64,000 bases of DNA, taken from positions 1 to 64,000 of the forward strand of contig BQMO01000010.1 of assembly GCA_022180725.1 (NCBI GenBank), read 5' to 3'. Of this stretch, positions 1 through 7,656 are shown in pieces (position 1 is the stretch's first letter; every line of letters starts with the position of its first letter). Source of the DNA: Phycisphaerae bacterium (GTDB lineage: Bacteria; Planctomycetota; Phycisphaerae; Phycisphaerales; UBA1924). A program made the position numbers and the translations under genes. The notes below the pieces were generated by a model, which was not told where the DNA came from, searched no databases, and saw nothing but the letters and a program-made list of their open reading frames with translations.

Positions 1-1920
1 CTCGCCGACGAACCGCTCGACGTCCCACGCCTCCTCATCCGCCTCGTCCTGCTTCTCCGCCTTTCGCTTGCTCGGACGCTCCTGCCTGAGCTGGGTCGGG
101 TCGAGCGAGGGGTCGAAGTCCCACACCGGGAACGACCACCGCAGGCCCGCTGGATCAATGGGAGCCCACGACCGCACCGCCGCGTCGAGCACGACGCACC
201 CGCTCTCCTCGTGCGGGCGCAGCACGAGGTGCGAATCGGTGGCGCGGCTCTGGCTTCCTGCCCCCGCCCCGACGTCGGTCACGCTCTTGGAGGACTGGTT
301 TCCCTTGGTGCTGTGGTGGATCAGGACGAACGCGCAGCCGAGGCGGTCGGCGTAGGCGTCGATGGCGTTGTAGATGCCCGCCATCGTCGCGTTGTCGTTC
401 TCGTCGCCCCCCAGCGGCATGAAGCGGTAGAAGGCGTCGAGGATGATCAGGCGGAAGCGCCCGGGCTCGAGGCGGTCGAAGTACGGCCGCAGGGCGAAGA
501 TGTCGCGCAGGCGCCCGCGCAGGTTGTCGATCGCCACGCGCCGGCCCACCTGCGCGAAGTCGAGCCCCCGTGCCCGGGCGACCTGGGGCACGCGCGAGGC
601 GCTCGTCTCGCGGTGCAGCTCGTTGTCGATGATGAGCACCTCGCCGGGCGTGGTCTCGTAGCGGCCGAGCCAGGGACGGCCCGAGGCTACAGAAAGCGCC
701 AGGTCGAGCGTGAGCCACGATTTGCCCGTCTTGGGCGCGGCGATGATGTTCATCGTCTCGCCGTCGCGGAGCAGTTTGCTGATGATCGGAGGCCGCAGCG
801 CCGGGTATTGCTCGTGCAGATCGACCGCCAGCACGAACGCGGGCTCGAGGGGGTCGTCGGGCCTGGGCTCCGGCTGGCGAACCAGCCCCGAGAGGTCAAC
901 GCCATGGGCCGGCTCCGTGCGGCCGTACCCCTTGGCGCGCAGCGCCGAAGCCGCGGCCGACCAGTCTCCGTTGTGCTCCAGCAGGGCGTAGACCGCGAAG
1001 GGCGCGTACCCCTTCTGCGGCTCGAAGGGCGGCGCGTTGCTGGAGAAGACGTAGAAGACCCCGTCCTTGAGCGTCGCGCTCGTGCCGTGCTCCTTGCCGG
1101 GCCGGCACCAATGCTCGTTCTCGCCCGCGCGGACCTGCCGCCAGCCGTGCGCCTGCAGGAGTTCGCGCACTTCCCCGCGGGCGTTGAACTCGTCGCCCGG
1201 GCGCTGGCGCTCGGGCTGGGATGCGCCCGGAACGACGCCGTCGCCCAGCACGGCGCGCGGGGTCTCGTCGAGCGCCCAGGCGCACCCGAGCAACACGTCG
1301 CGCTCATCGGGCGTGACCACCGGCGGGCTGTGCAACTCGCCCTGGAGCAGGGTGTAGCCCTCCGACGGGGCGCACAGGAACATCCCACCCTCGCCCCGCG
1401 TCTCGATGAGCGTGACGACGGCGTGCCAGCGGCCGGCGCTGTCCTGGCGCGGCTTGTGGGTCTTGCCCCCGACCACCAGTTCATCGCGGCCGTCGGCCTC
1501 GATGCGCCTGCTGGCGAGCTTGGTGTTCCCCGAGACCGGCCCGCTGCACCGGTAGACGACGTGCCGCCCGCCCGAGGGCGTGGACTCGACGACTACCCGC
1601 GCCGCCAGCCCCGGGCACGCGGCCTCGACCGCGCCGCGCCACGCGCTGAACGCTTCGCCGCCGAGGTCGAAGTCGATCATCTCCAGGTTGCCGGAGACCG
1701 CGCCGCAGACGATGCACAGCGCGGAGTGCCGACGGCCGAACCAGGCGCGGAGCTCCTCCCCCGTCGGAAGGCGCTCCTGGTAGACCTTCCACGCCGGGAG
1801 CGCCACCCGCTTGCCCTCGACGTCCCGCACCGCCGGCAGCGCGCACAGGCCCGCGGCGACGCAGGCCTGCGCGTGCGATCGGATCGTGCCGTTCGAGCTG
1901 GGCGTGGACGCGTCCGGCAT
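1..1920 (-). CDS. Phage-type primase-polymerase fused to RepA/KaiC-like helicase (partial)
   Basis: The gene starts at the ATG 1920-1918 and runs off the left edge, so the C-terminus is missing. The first 250 or so residues look like a bifunctional primase-polymerase: an acidic motif MIDFDLGG near residue 80 and TPSGGRHVVYRC near residue 113. Further on is an AAA_25 (RepA/KaiC-like) ATPase with Walker A APKTGKSW near residue 393 and a Walker B strand LIILDAF near residue 488. This combination primes and unwinds DNA at phage or plasmid origins. Its start codon overlaps the stop of the upstream helicase gene by one base (TGATG), so the two are translationally coupled. The family call is from visible motifs; the exact subfamily is not certain. 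Confidence 0.85.
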   Translation of the reverse strand, partial: MPDASTPSSNGTIRSHAQACVAAGLCALPAVRDVEGKRVALPAWKVYQERLPTGEELRAWFGRRHSALCIVCGAVSGNLEMIDFDLGGEAFSAWRGAVEAACPGLAARVVVESTPSGGRHVVYRCSGPVSGNTKLASRRIEADGRDELVVGGKTHKPRQDSAGRWHAVVTLIETRGEGGMFLCAPSEGYTLLQGELHSPPVVTPDERDVLLGCAWALDETPRAVLGDGVVPGASQPERQRPGDEFNARGEVRELLQAHGWRQVRAGENEHWCRPGKEHGTSATLKDGVFYVFSSNAPPFEPQKGYAPFAVYALLEHNGDWSAAASALRAKGYGRTEPAHGVDLSGLVRQPEPRPDDPLEPAFVLAVDLHEQYPALRPPIISKLLRDGETMNIIAAPKTGKSWLTLDLALSVASGRPWLGRYETTPGEVLIIDNELHRETSASRVPQVARARGLDFAQVGRRVAIDNLRGRLRDIFALRPYFDRLEPGRFRLIILDAFYRFMPLGGDENDNATMAGIYNAIDAYADRLGCAFVLIHHSTKGNQSSKSVTDVGAGAGSQSRATDSHLVLRPHEESGCVVLDAAVRSWAPIDPAGLRWSFPVWDFDPSLDPTQLRQERPSKRKAEKQDEADEEAWDVERFVGE

Positions 1921-3641
1921 CAGAATGGGATCTCGTCGTCGGGGATGCCGTACGTCGTCCCCGCGGGCTCCGGCTCGCGGTCGGGCACCGCATCGGGGTC
2001 GTCCAGCCGGAGCGGCCTTTCGCCGAGCACGTGCCGCGTAACCCGCTCGAACTGCGCGCCCGCATTCCTCTCGACGGTGATGGAGAGCGTCGGGGCGACC
2101 GCCCCGGCCCGCGCGAGCTCGACCGCCTCCTCGGTGATCGACGGCACCGGCTCGACTGATCGTGCCCGCCACCAAGCCTCGGCCTTCGTCCGCGCGTACC
2201 CGGTGTGGTCGAAGCAGACCCACTCGCGGAAGTAGCGGTTGAACCCGACTCGGTACTCGACGCGCATCGTCAGCGGCGCGGACGGGTCGCCCCGCTTCAT
2301 GTGCACGTGGTACGTCGTCTCGCTGACGCGGTGCTCCTCCCGCGTCGTCTGGCCCGTCAGGATGCCCTCGGTCGCCGCGGAGGCCTCGTGCTTCTGGCGG
2401 TTGGGCTCCGGGAAGCGGTGCCCACACTCCGGACAGACCTGGAAGCCCGCCGCGATGAGCGCGCAGCACTCCGGGCACTCCTTGACCGGCGGCTCGCCCG
2501 TGCCCGACCCGGGCTGATCGACCCGGATCGCGTCCACCGGTCCGTGCCGCAGCACGTTGCCGCCGAAGTCCAGGACGAGGCAGTCAGCCTTGCCGGGGTG
2601 CAGGCGGAAGCCGCGCCCGACCATCTGGTAGTAGAGGCCCGGGGACATGGTCGGCCGCACGAGCGCGACGCAGTCGATGTGCGGGGCATCGAAGCCGGTG
2701 GTGAGCACGTTGACGTTGCAGAGGTACTTGAGCGAGCCCGAACGGAAGCGGCCGAGGATCGCCGCCCGCACGCCGTCGGGCGTGTCGCCGGTGACGAACC
2801 CGCACTCGACGCCGTGCCTGGCCTTGAGGATCTCGGCGATGTGTTGCCCGTGACGGATGCCCGAAGAGAAGATGAGCACCGCCTTGCGGTCGGCGGCGTG
2901 CTGGACGATCTCGGCGCACGCGCCCTCGACCAGGGCGTCCTTGTCCATGAGGTCCTCGAGCTCGCTGGCTACGAACTCCCCCGCGCGCACATGCAGGTCG
3001 TTGGTAGAGACCTTCTGCCGCCCCGCCTTCGTCTTGAGCGGCGACAGGTATCCCTGGACGATCAGCTCCCGCACGCCGACCTCGAAGCAGACGTGGTTGA
3101 GGATGTTGTGTGGGGGCGCGGCGCAGATCGAGCCCGACTTCATGCGGTACGGCGTGGCGGTCAGCCCGATGATCCGGACGTTGGGGTTCACCGCCCTGGC
3201 GTCGGCGATGAACTGCCGGTACATCCCGTCGTCCTCGGCGGGGACCATGTGGGCCTCGTCGATGATGATCAGATCGACGGATCCCAGGTCGCACGCCTTC
3301 TTCCAGATGCTCTGGATGCCCGCGATGGTGGCGCTGTAGCCAAGGTCTTTGCGCTTGAGCCCCGCCGAATAGATGCCCACGGGCAGGTCGGGCGCGATGA
3401 CGCGGAGCTTCTCCGCGGTCTGCTCGAGGAGTTCCTTGACGTGGGCGAGGATGACGACGCGGCCGTTCCAGAGCGTGACCGCGTCGCGGCAGATCGTCGC
3501 GATCAGCGGCGTCTTGCCCGATCCGGTCGGGAGCACCGCGACGGGGTTGTCGTCGCGGGTCCGCAGGTGGTGGTAGATCGCCTCCACCGCCTCGGCTTGA
3601 TAGGGTCGCAGTTGCATCGAATGCGTCCGGTGCGCTTCCAC
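1920..3641 (-). CDS. SF2 DEAD/DEAH-box helicase with C-terminal zinc ribbon
   Basis: A 573-residue superfamily 2 helicase of the phage replication type. Visible motifs are a Q-like MQLRPYQAEA near the N-terminus, Walker A LPTGSGKT at residues 37-44, a DEAH box (IIDEAHM) near residue 127, SAT-type motif LTATPYRM, and motif VI QMVGRGFRLHPG. A four-cysteine zinc ribbon (CPEC then CPECGHRF) lies near residues 385-406. The start is ambiguous: the GTG at 3641 or the ATG at 3617 (Met9), neither with a strong Shine-Dalgarno site. Pentamer array A fills the gap directly upstream. The neighbours (RusA, primase) make a role in phage replication or recombination likely. Confidence 0.9.
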   Translation of the reverse strand: MEAHRTHSMQLRPYQAEAVEAIYHHLRTRDDNPVAVLPTGSGKTPLIATICRDAVTLWNGRVVILAHVKELLEQTAEKLRVIAPDLPVGIYSAGLKRKDLGYSATIAGIQSIWKKACDLGSVDLIIIDEAHMVPAEDDGMYRQFIADARAVNPNVRIIGLTATPYRMKSGSICAAPPHNILNHVCFEVGVRELIVQGYLSPLKTKAGRQKVSTNDLHVRAGEFVASELEDLMDKDALVEGACAEIVQHAADRKAVLIFSSGIRHGQHIAEILKARHGVECGFVTGDTPDGVRAAILGRFRSGSLKYLCNVNVLTTGFDAPHIDCVALVRPTMSPGLYYQMVGRGFRLHPGKADCLVLDFGGNVLRHGPVDAIRVDQPGSGTGEPPVKECPECCALIAAGFQVCPECGHRFPEPNRQKHEASAATEGILTGQTTREEHRVSETTYHVHMKRGDPSAPLTMRVEYRVGFNRYFREWVCFDHTGYARTKAEAWWRARSVEPVPSITEEAVELARAGAVAPTLSITVERNAGAQFERVTRHVLGERPLRLDDPDAVPDREPEPAGTTYGIPDDEIPF

Positions 3642-3655
3642 GCACCGGTCGCTCT

Positions 3656-3775
3656 GACCTCGCTATGCCACGCCGGGCCGTGACTTACCCCGAACCGCCC
3701 CGACGTACCTGGCCATGCCACGCCAATCCAGACCTGGCCTCACCTCGCCGCGCCCGAGCACACCGAGCCAGGCAG
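3656..3775 (-). repeat. GGNNN pentamer array A, between rusA and the helicase gene
   Basis: On the plus strand this stretch reads as 24 consecutive pentamers in one register, of which 18 have CC at positions 3-4; on the minus (coding) strand this is NGGNN, often TGGCN or AGGTN, every five bases. It fills the gap between the rusA stop (3740) and the helicase start and continues about 35 bases into the 3' end of rusA. Arrays with the same consensus and orientation occur at 4123-4177 and 4846-4935. The function is unknown; the spacing is regular but the sequence is not an exact tandem repeat. Confidence 0.8.
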
Positions 3776-4111
3776 TGCGTTGACCGTGACATGTACCCCG
3801 CCGCCCCGCGTGCATTGGCCGCGACGGATGTCGATCCGATCGATCATGCTGTCGTCTCGGTACAGCCCGCCGTGCTGGAGTGAGTCGAGCAGGCACTTGA
3901 GTAGGTTGTCGAGGTCGCGACGCCTCCGATCCGGCGGGAACACCGTTACGAGCACCGTGAGCGGGCCCGTCACCGACGGAGCGCCCATGGCCAGCAGCGC
4001 CGCCTTCACCGCGGCGCGGTACTCCCGCCCGGTCCGGCTGATCAGCGTCGCGCTTCCGACGCGCCGGTAGTAGTGATTAGCCGAAGGTGGGAGTGGGAGA
4101 GAGAGTTCCAT
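3740..4111 (-). CDS. rusA: RusA-family Holliday-junction endonuclease
   Basis: A 123-residue protein that begins MELSLPLPPSANHYY, the usual RusA opening, and contains the acidic core PPDRRRRDLDNLLK followed by a second Asp-rich piece (RDDSMIDRI). The spaced aspartates form the metal site that cuts four-way DNA junctions during phage recombination or packaging. The ATG at 4111 is chosen because the homology begins there; an in-frame extension to 4180 would read through pentamer array B. The final ten codons lie in pentamer array A and are low-complexity, so the natural C-terminus may have been altered by the repeat. Length is normal for the family. Confidence 0.9.
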   Translation of the reverse strand: MELSLPLPPSANHYYRRVGSATLISRTGREYRAAVKAALLAMGAPSVTGPLTVLVTVFPPDRRRRDLDNLLKCLLDSLQHGGLYRDDSMIDRIDIRRGQCTRGGGVHVTVNALPGSVCSGAAR

Positions 4112-4122
4112 GCGTCTGCTCG

Positions 4123-4177
4123 AACCTTGCCAATCCGCGCCCGGCCATGCCCAGCCTCGACATGACCAACCAGGTCC
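4123..4177 (-). repeat. GGNNN pentamer array B, upstream of rusA
   Basis: Eleven pentamers in one register, eight with CC at positions 3-4 on the plus strand (GG on the coding strand). The array occupies nearly all of the 68-base gap between the stop of the upstream gene (4180) and the rusA start (4111), ending 12 bases from the start codon. rusA has no ordinary Shine-Dalgarno sequence of its own, so the GG-rich repeat is the only purine-rich sequence available to it. Confidence 0.75.
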
Positions 4178-4179
4178 CA

Positions 4180-4797
4180 TCAGTCAGACAGCACATCAAA
4201 CCGCGTCACACGGAATCGCCCGTACGTCGGGCGGAAGTCCGCCAGGCCCACCAGGCGACCCGCGTCGGTGAGCAGCCCGTGCAGCATCTCGGGCGAGACG
4301 TACTCCGGCAGGTTGACCATGAACACGAACGCAGCGGACCAGCCGGTCTTGAGCGCGGGCCGCACGCGGGTGATGCCGTTGCGCTGCACCTGCACGCGGC
4401 ACTTGTGCTCGTAGTCCCACCGCGTGGTGCCGAGGCCCGCAAGCGGCGTCAGGCTCACGACCGCCGCCTTCACGAGGTCCTGAGCGCTCTTGCGCGGCGA
4501 ACGGGGGTCCTGCCGGAACTTGGCCGCCCCGATCACCGCCTGACGGAGGTACTCGCCCGGCAGGCAGAGCTCGCCGTCATCGTTGCGGTAGACGTACGAC
4601 TCGATATCGTCGGACTTCTTCGCCGCCGACCCCTTCGCCGAGCGTGCCTTGGCCTCGACGGCCTCGCAGTTCCAGCGGTGGAACAAAAGGTCCGCCTCGC
4701 CCTGGATCTCGACCTCCACGCGGTACGGGATGGTCGCGTCGATGATCCGCTTGCCGCCGTTGCTGATGTCCGGTCCGATCGCTGTTGCTGTGCTCAA
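4180..4797 (-). CDS. Conserved phage protein of unknown function, recombination cassette
   Basis: A 205-residue protein that resembles an unnamed family common beside phage recombination genes; the middle part AAKFRQDPRSPRKSA and the ending LADFRPTYGRFRVTRFDV are the conserved parts I recognise. No enzymatic motif is visible. The start chosen is TTG 4797-4795 because a good AAGGAG Shine-Dalgarno site (4805-4810) lies seven bases upstream. An ATG at 4851 is in frame but sits inside pentamer array C and would add a low-complexity leader. It lies between DUF669 and RusA genes, so a role in DNA binding or annealing is plausible but is inference. Confidence 0.75.
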   Translation of the reverse strand: MSTATAIGPDISNGGKRIIDATIPYRVEVEIQGEADLLFHRWNCEAVEAKARSAKGSAAKKSDDIESYVYRNDDGELCLPGEYLRQAVIGAAKFRQDPRSPRKSAQDLVKAAVVSLTPLAGLGTTRWDYEHKCRVQVQRNGITRVRPALKTGWSAAFVFMVNLPEYVSPEMLHGLLTDAGRLVGLADFRPTYGRFRVTRFDVLSD

Positions 4798-4845
4798 TGG
4801 TGTGCTCCTTGTTCTACTCTCACCGCTCGCGTTCCCGCGAGGCAG

Positions 4846-4935
4846 TTCCATACCGAGCCTTTCCTCGCCTGTCCTGGCCGTACCTAGCCTTGCCGTCCCT
4901 TGGCGCGCCTAACCCCGGCTTGCCACGCCACGCCT
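4846..4935 (-). repeat. GGNNN pentamer array C, upstream of the conserved phage gene
   Basis: The cleanest of the three arrays: 18 consecutive pentamers, 16 with CC at positions 3-4 on the plus strand, i.e. NGGNN on the coding strand. It lies wholly in the 169-base gap between the DUF669 stop (4967) and the TTG start at 4797. Because the downstream gene has its own good Shine-Dalgarno site, this array cannot simply be a ribosome-binding substitute. Confidence 0.85.
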
Positions 4936-4966
4936 GTGCCCGACAAGACTCAGTCCAGTTGGGTGC

Positions 4967-5434
4967 TCATCGCTTCCAGGGCGGCGTACTCGCCGTGCCG
5001 GTGACCGCCGGGGTGCGGCTGGCTGCGGCGTTGCCGCCGCCCTTTCGCGAGTACCCCTTGACCACGTTGGTCTGCTCGCCCGTGTCGTCGCGCTTCTTGC
5101 AGGCGACTTTCACCACGACCGGCAGGTTGTGCAGCTCGCTGCTGTCCCTGGGCACGAGCACGCCCACCGCGCGGCACAGCGCCGAGAGCGTGCCCTTGGC
5201 GATCGCCACCGTCTGCGAGTTGCTGTGCTTGAGCATCAGCCGGTCCCACACCTTCCGGCCCTTGTGCGGCCCATCGATGACCTCCAGCTCCAACTGCAGG
5301 TACTCGCCCGCGCCGTTCTTGGTGGGCTTCATTTCCGAGGCCACCACGACCGCGAGGTACTCGCCGGGTGGCAGCGGCTCGAACGCGACGTTGGGATCGA
5401 CTTCGTTGGCGTTGAATCCGTTCAGGCTGGCCAT
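4967..5434 (-). CDS. DUF669 family phage protein
   Basis: A 155-residue protein matching the phage DUF669 family: an opening LPPGEYLAVVVASEMKPTKN, then YLQLELEVIDG and the conserved GRKVWDRLMLKH. The family is found next to single-strand annealing and replication genes and is often suspected to bind DNA, but no biochemical role is established to my knowledge. The C-terminal 30 residues are Ser/Thr/Ala-rich and probably disordered. An AAGGAG Shine-Dalgarno site sits eight bases upstream of the ATG. Three bases separate it from the upstream Sak4-like gene, so the two are co-translated. Confidence 0.85.
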   Translation of the reverse strand: MASLNGFNANEVDPNVAFEPLPPGEYLAVVVASEMKPTKNGAGEYLQLELEVIDGPHKGRKVWDRLMLKHSNSQTVAIAKGTLSALCRAVGVLVPRDSSELHNLPVVVKVACKKRDDTGEQTNVVKGYSRKGGGNAAASRTPAVTGTASTPPWKR

Positions 5435-5437
5435 GCG

Positions 5438-6277
5438 TCAGTCTCCTTCTGGTGCTTGTGCTTCGGAACCGGCCGCCTCGGTGGCCGGCGTGGTCGGTGT
5501 GCTCGGTGCGGCGGGCGACGCGGCGGCGAGCGGGTCTTCGCCGCGGACCAGCGCCGCGAAGACGCGGTAGTCGAGGGGGAACTCGTCGGGCAGGCCGATG
5601 CGGTTCTTGGCGACGTGCGCGGGCCGCTCGACGGTGCGGATGATCCGCTCGCCCGTCCCGATCCCCTGGTGCTTGGCCTTGTTGAACCCCTCGTCCACCT
5701 TCCGCGTGTGCACGCGGTACGTGGCGAACAGGACCTCGTCGCACCACTCCTGCACGAGCGCGCTGGCGAGCTTGTGCAGGCGGGGCGAGTACCGGTCATA
5801 CGGCTCGGTCTCGGGGTTGTCGAACTTCTCAATCTTCGCGTGGGCGATCAGGATGACGCCCATGCCGCGGTCGCCACGGAGCGCGTCGAGCGCCCCGAGC
5901 ACCTGCCGCCACTTGTCGATCGCGTAGGTGTATCCCTTCGCGTACCCGACATCCTCGATGGACTCAACGCTCTTGTCTGAGCACACCTCCGCCCAGATGA
6001 GTCGCTCCAGCCAGTCCAGCGAGTCGATGACGACGGTCTTGTACGAGTGCTCGCTCGTGTAGAGGGCCTCGAGCGAGGCCATCACCTGGCCGAGGCTCTG
6101 GGCCAGCGGGAACGACTCGCAGTCGATGTCGCCCAGCCCGTCCTCGGTGGGGACGAAGATCGGCGACTCGGCCATCGCGCCGAACGTGGACTTCCCGATG
6201 CCCTGCGTGCCGTACAGCAGCACGCGCCGTGGCTTGGGCCTGCGTCCCTTCTGGACCTGCTGAATCAGAGTGCTCAT
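5438..6277 (-). CDS. Sak4-like AAA_24 ATPase (phage RecA-like annealing protein)
   Basis: A 279-residue P-loop ATPase with Walker A LYGTQGIGKST at about residues 21-31 and a Walker B strand TVVIDSLDW. The layout matches AAA_24, the RecA-like family that includes phage Sak4 single-strand annealing proteins. Such proteins work with a single-strand binding partner, and the adjacent DUF669 gene is a candidate. The start ATG 6277 has an AAGGAAG site upstream; a longer in-frame extension to 6406 lacks conservation. The C-terminal 35 residues are Ala/Pro/Thr-rich and probably unstructured. Confidence 0.85.
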   Translation of the reverse strand: MSTLIQQVQKGRRPKPRRVLLYGTQGIGKSTFGAMAESPIFVPTEDGLGDIDCESFPLAQSLGQVMASLEALYTSEHSYKTVVIDSLDWLERLIWAEVCSDKSVESIEDVGYAKGYTYAIDKWRQVLGALDALRGDRGMGVILIAHAKIEKFDNPETEPYDRYSPRLHKLASALVQEWCDEVLFATYRVHTRKVDEGFNKAKHQGIGTGERIIRTVERPAHVAKNRIGLPDEFPLDYRVFAALVRGEDPLAAASPAAPSTPTTPATEAAGSEAQAPEGD

Positions 6278-6387
6278 GGATGCTTCCTTGTGGTGCGTGG
6301 GGTCGAGGTCGTGCGGCCAGATCTCGCGGACGAAGTCGCCCTGGCCAAGGCGAACCAGCGGAAGTGCGGCGTTGGAGGGGCGGGCGT

Positions 6388-6735
6388 TCACGCGGCCGAC
6401 TCGCACGGGTGGCGGGCCGCGGCGGACGGCCTCTTTGGCGACGGCCCGTCGGTGCGCGCCACGCTGAACGTGTCGTCGCCGAACTCCCGCGTGCAGAAGC
6501 CGATGAACACACGCGCGACCGCGCGGCCCGTCTCGGTGCTCGCGTCGATCACGACGACGCGTTCATCAGCGTCGATGGCGTACCCCGCGTCGAGCCGGAC
6601 GGCCGCCTCGCCGTACAGGCAGCCGACCGCCAGGATCGCCAGCAGGAGCGTCTCCTCGACGGCCTGCATGTCCACGGGGATCTGGAACGCGAGCCGGTAC
6701 ACGAGCCGGCCCGATCGGGCTTCGGTGTTGGTCAT
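6388..6735 (-). CDS. Small phage protein of unknown function
   Basis: A 115-residue protein with a compact conserved-looking core: a hydrophobic stretch LLAILAVGCLYGEAAVRLDA, then VVVIDASTETGRAVARVF and GFCTREFGDDTF. A GGAG site lies eight bases upstream of the ATG. It lies between the sigma-like factor and the Sak4 gene in the same direction, so it belongs to the early operon. I recognise no domain. The last 20 residues (PSPKRPSAAARH) look unstructured. Confidence 0.65.
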   Translation of the reverse strand: MTNTEARSGRLVYRLAFQIPVDMQAVEETLLLAILAVGCLYGEAAVRLDAGYAIDADERVVVIDASTETGRAVARVFIGFCTREFGDDTFSVARTDGPSPKRPSAAARHPCESAA

Positions 6736-6787
6736 GGCCGTTCTCCGGGGTCCATCTACGCGAACCGCGCTCGCCGTGGCGTGCGAT

Positions 6788-7309
6788 TCAGAAGTACTCC
6801 TCCAGACCGGCGTCGCGGAAGATGGCGCGGATCTTGGCGACGTTGTCGCGCAGCGTGCGTCGCGGGATGCCCATCTCCTTCGCCGCGTGCGTGAGCAGGT
6901 CGCGCAGCAGTTGATCGCAGACGCTGCGTTGCTTGTGGCTCAGGCGACGACGCGCCGACTCCAGGTCCAGCCTCAGATCGATGAGGCGTCGCCACCGGTC
7001 CTGCGACCACGTCGGGTCGGCGGGCTCCTCGCCCCGGCAGCCGAGAGAACGAGCACGCCCGTGCCGCTTCCGGGACCGTCGCTCCCGAAGCACCGACACC
7101 AGGCGCGTCGAGACGACCTGGTTGATGTAGGCCTCGACCGGTCCGCGGCTCGGGTCGTAGCGGCCCCAGACCTCGACGAGATGCACCATCACCGCGCTGG
7201 CGACGTCCTCCTCGTCCGAGACGCGGATAACACCGCGCTGGCGGTACTGCGCGACCTCGCTGTGGATGACCTTCCATGCAAACTCGATCGTGATGCGGTC
7301 CATGTCCAT
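6788..7309 (-). CDS. Phage-encoded sigma-70-like factor
   Basis: A 173-residue protein with the two-part layout of a small sigma factor. A region-2-like part (MVHLVEVWGRYDPSRGPVEA, then VVSTRLVSVLRERRSRK) is followed by a basic linker and a C-terminal helix-turn-helix (AAKEMGIPRRTLRDNVAKIR) like sigma region 4. The ATG at 7309 is preceded by AAGGA six bases away. It would redirect host RNA polymerase or regulate the early operon; promoters for it cannot be predicted. Alternatively it could be a sigma-like regulator without polymerase binding. It lies downstream of the three-way-junction element at 7557-7614. Confidence 0.75.
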   Translation of the reverse strand: MDMDRITIEFAWKVIHSEVAQYRQRGVIRVSDEEDVASAVMVHLVEVWGRYDPSRGPVEAYINQVVSTRLVSVLRERRSRKRHGRARSLGCRGEEPADPTWSQDRWRRLIDLRLDLESARRRLSHKQRSVCDQLLRDLLTHAAKEMGIPRRTLRDNVAKIRAIFRDAGLEEYF

Positions 7310-7556
7310 GTGCTTGTCCTTCTGTTTCTGCGCGCAGCCACCGCGCCGAGGCGTCGGGCCGCGTTGAGTGCTGTCCGTGGGATGTCGGGTCGGGTGATCG
7401 CCGCGGTGCCGAAGAGGGTCGGACGCAGCGGTGTTGTGATGGGCGGATTCGCCCGAGGCGAGTCGCGTGGTGCGACCGCCGTTCTCGCTACGCGCGATCA
7501 GGACGAGTCGGAGGCGACCGCCCTCGAGCGTCGGGAATGAGCGAGTTGCAGTTCAT

Positions 7557-7614
7557 CGCGAGACTCCATGTGCCCTCGCGGGCAGGCCAGTGATCAACTG
7601 GCGGGAGTCTCGCG
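7557..7614. other. Perfect three-way-junction inverted repeat in a 335-base non-coding gap
   Basis: The gap 7310-7644 has no convincing gene. Its centre holds an 11-bp perfect inverted repeat (CGCGAGACTCC at 7557-7567 against 7604-7614). Inside it are two further perfect hairpins: 7571-7584 (five-bp stem, loop TCGC) and 7586-7602 (six-bp stem GCCAGT/ACTGGC, loop GATCA). The linkers are only three, one and one bases, so the whole 58 bases fold as a clean three-way junction on either strand. It could be a structured RNA in the leader of the sigma-factor transcript, a transcription terminator or processing site, or a single-strand DNA site for replication or recombination. No other gene-like feature was found in the gap. 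Confidence 0.7.
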
Positions 7615-7638
7615 CCTTCGCGGCGTCGGATCAGTCCT

Positions 7639-7656
7639 GACTAGTCATGACTGGTC
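7639..7656. promoter_or_regulatory. Near-perfect 18-bp palindrome overlapping a stop codon
   Basis: GACTAGTCATGACTGGTC matches its reverse complement at 16 of 18 positions and contains a perfect 10-bp palindrome at its centre. It overlaps the TGA of the gene ending at 7645 and lies 25 bases from the three-way junction. It could be an operator for a dimeric repressor or part of a 3'-end structure; nothing in the sequence decides between these. Confidence 0.4.

Noticed and set aside
211..3683. Long plus-strand open frames (211-2235 and 2205-3683)
   Set aside because: They are antisense to the primase and helicase genes, are Arg/Ala/Val/Asp-rich without motifs, and arise from the strong third-position GC bias.
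6047..7540. Plus-strand frame of 497 residues
   Set aside because: Antisense to the Sak4-like gene, a small phage gene and the sigma factor, all of which have motifs or ribosome-binding sites; no homology is visible in the plus frame.
7557..7614. Integron attC site
   Set aside because: No integron integrase is present and the attC core sequences and unpaired bases are absent; the structure is fully paired.
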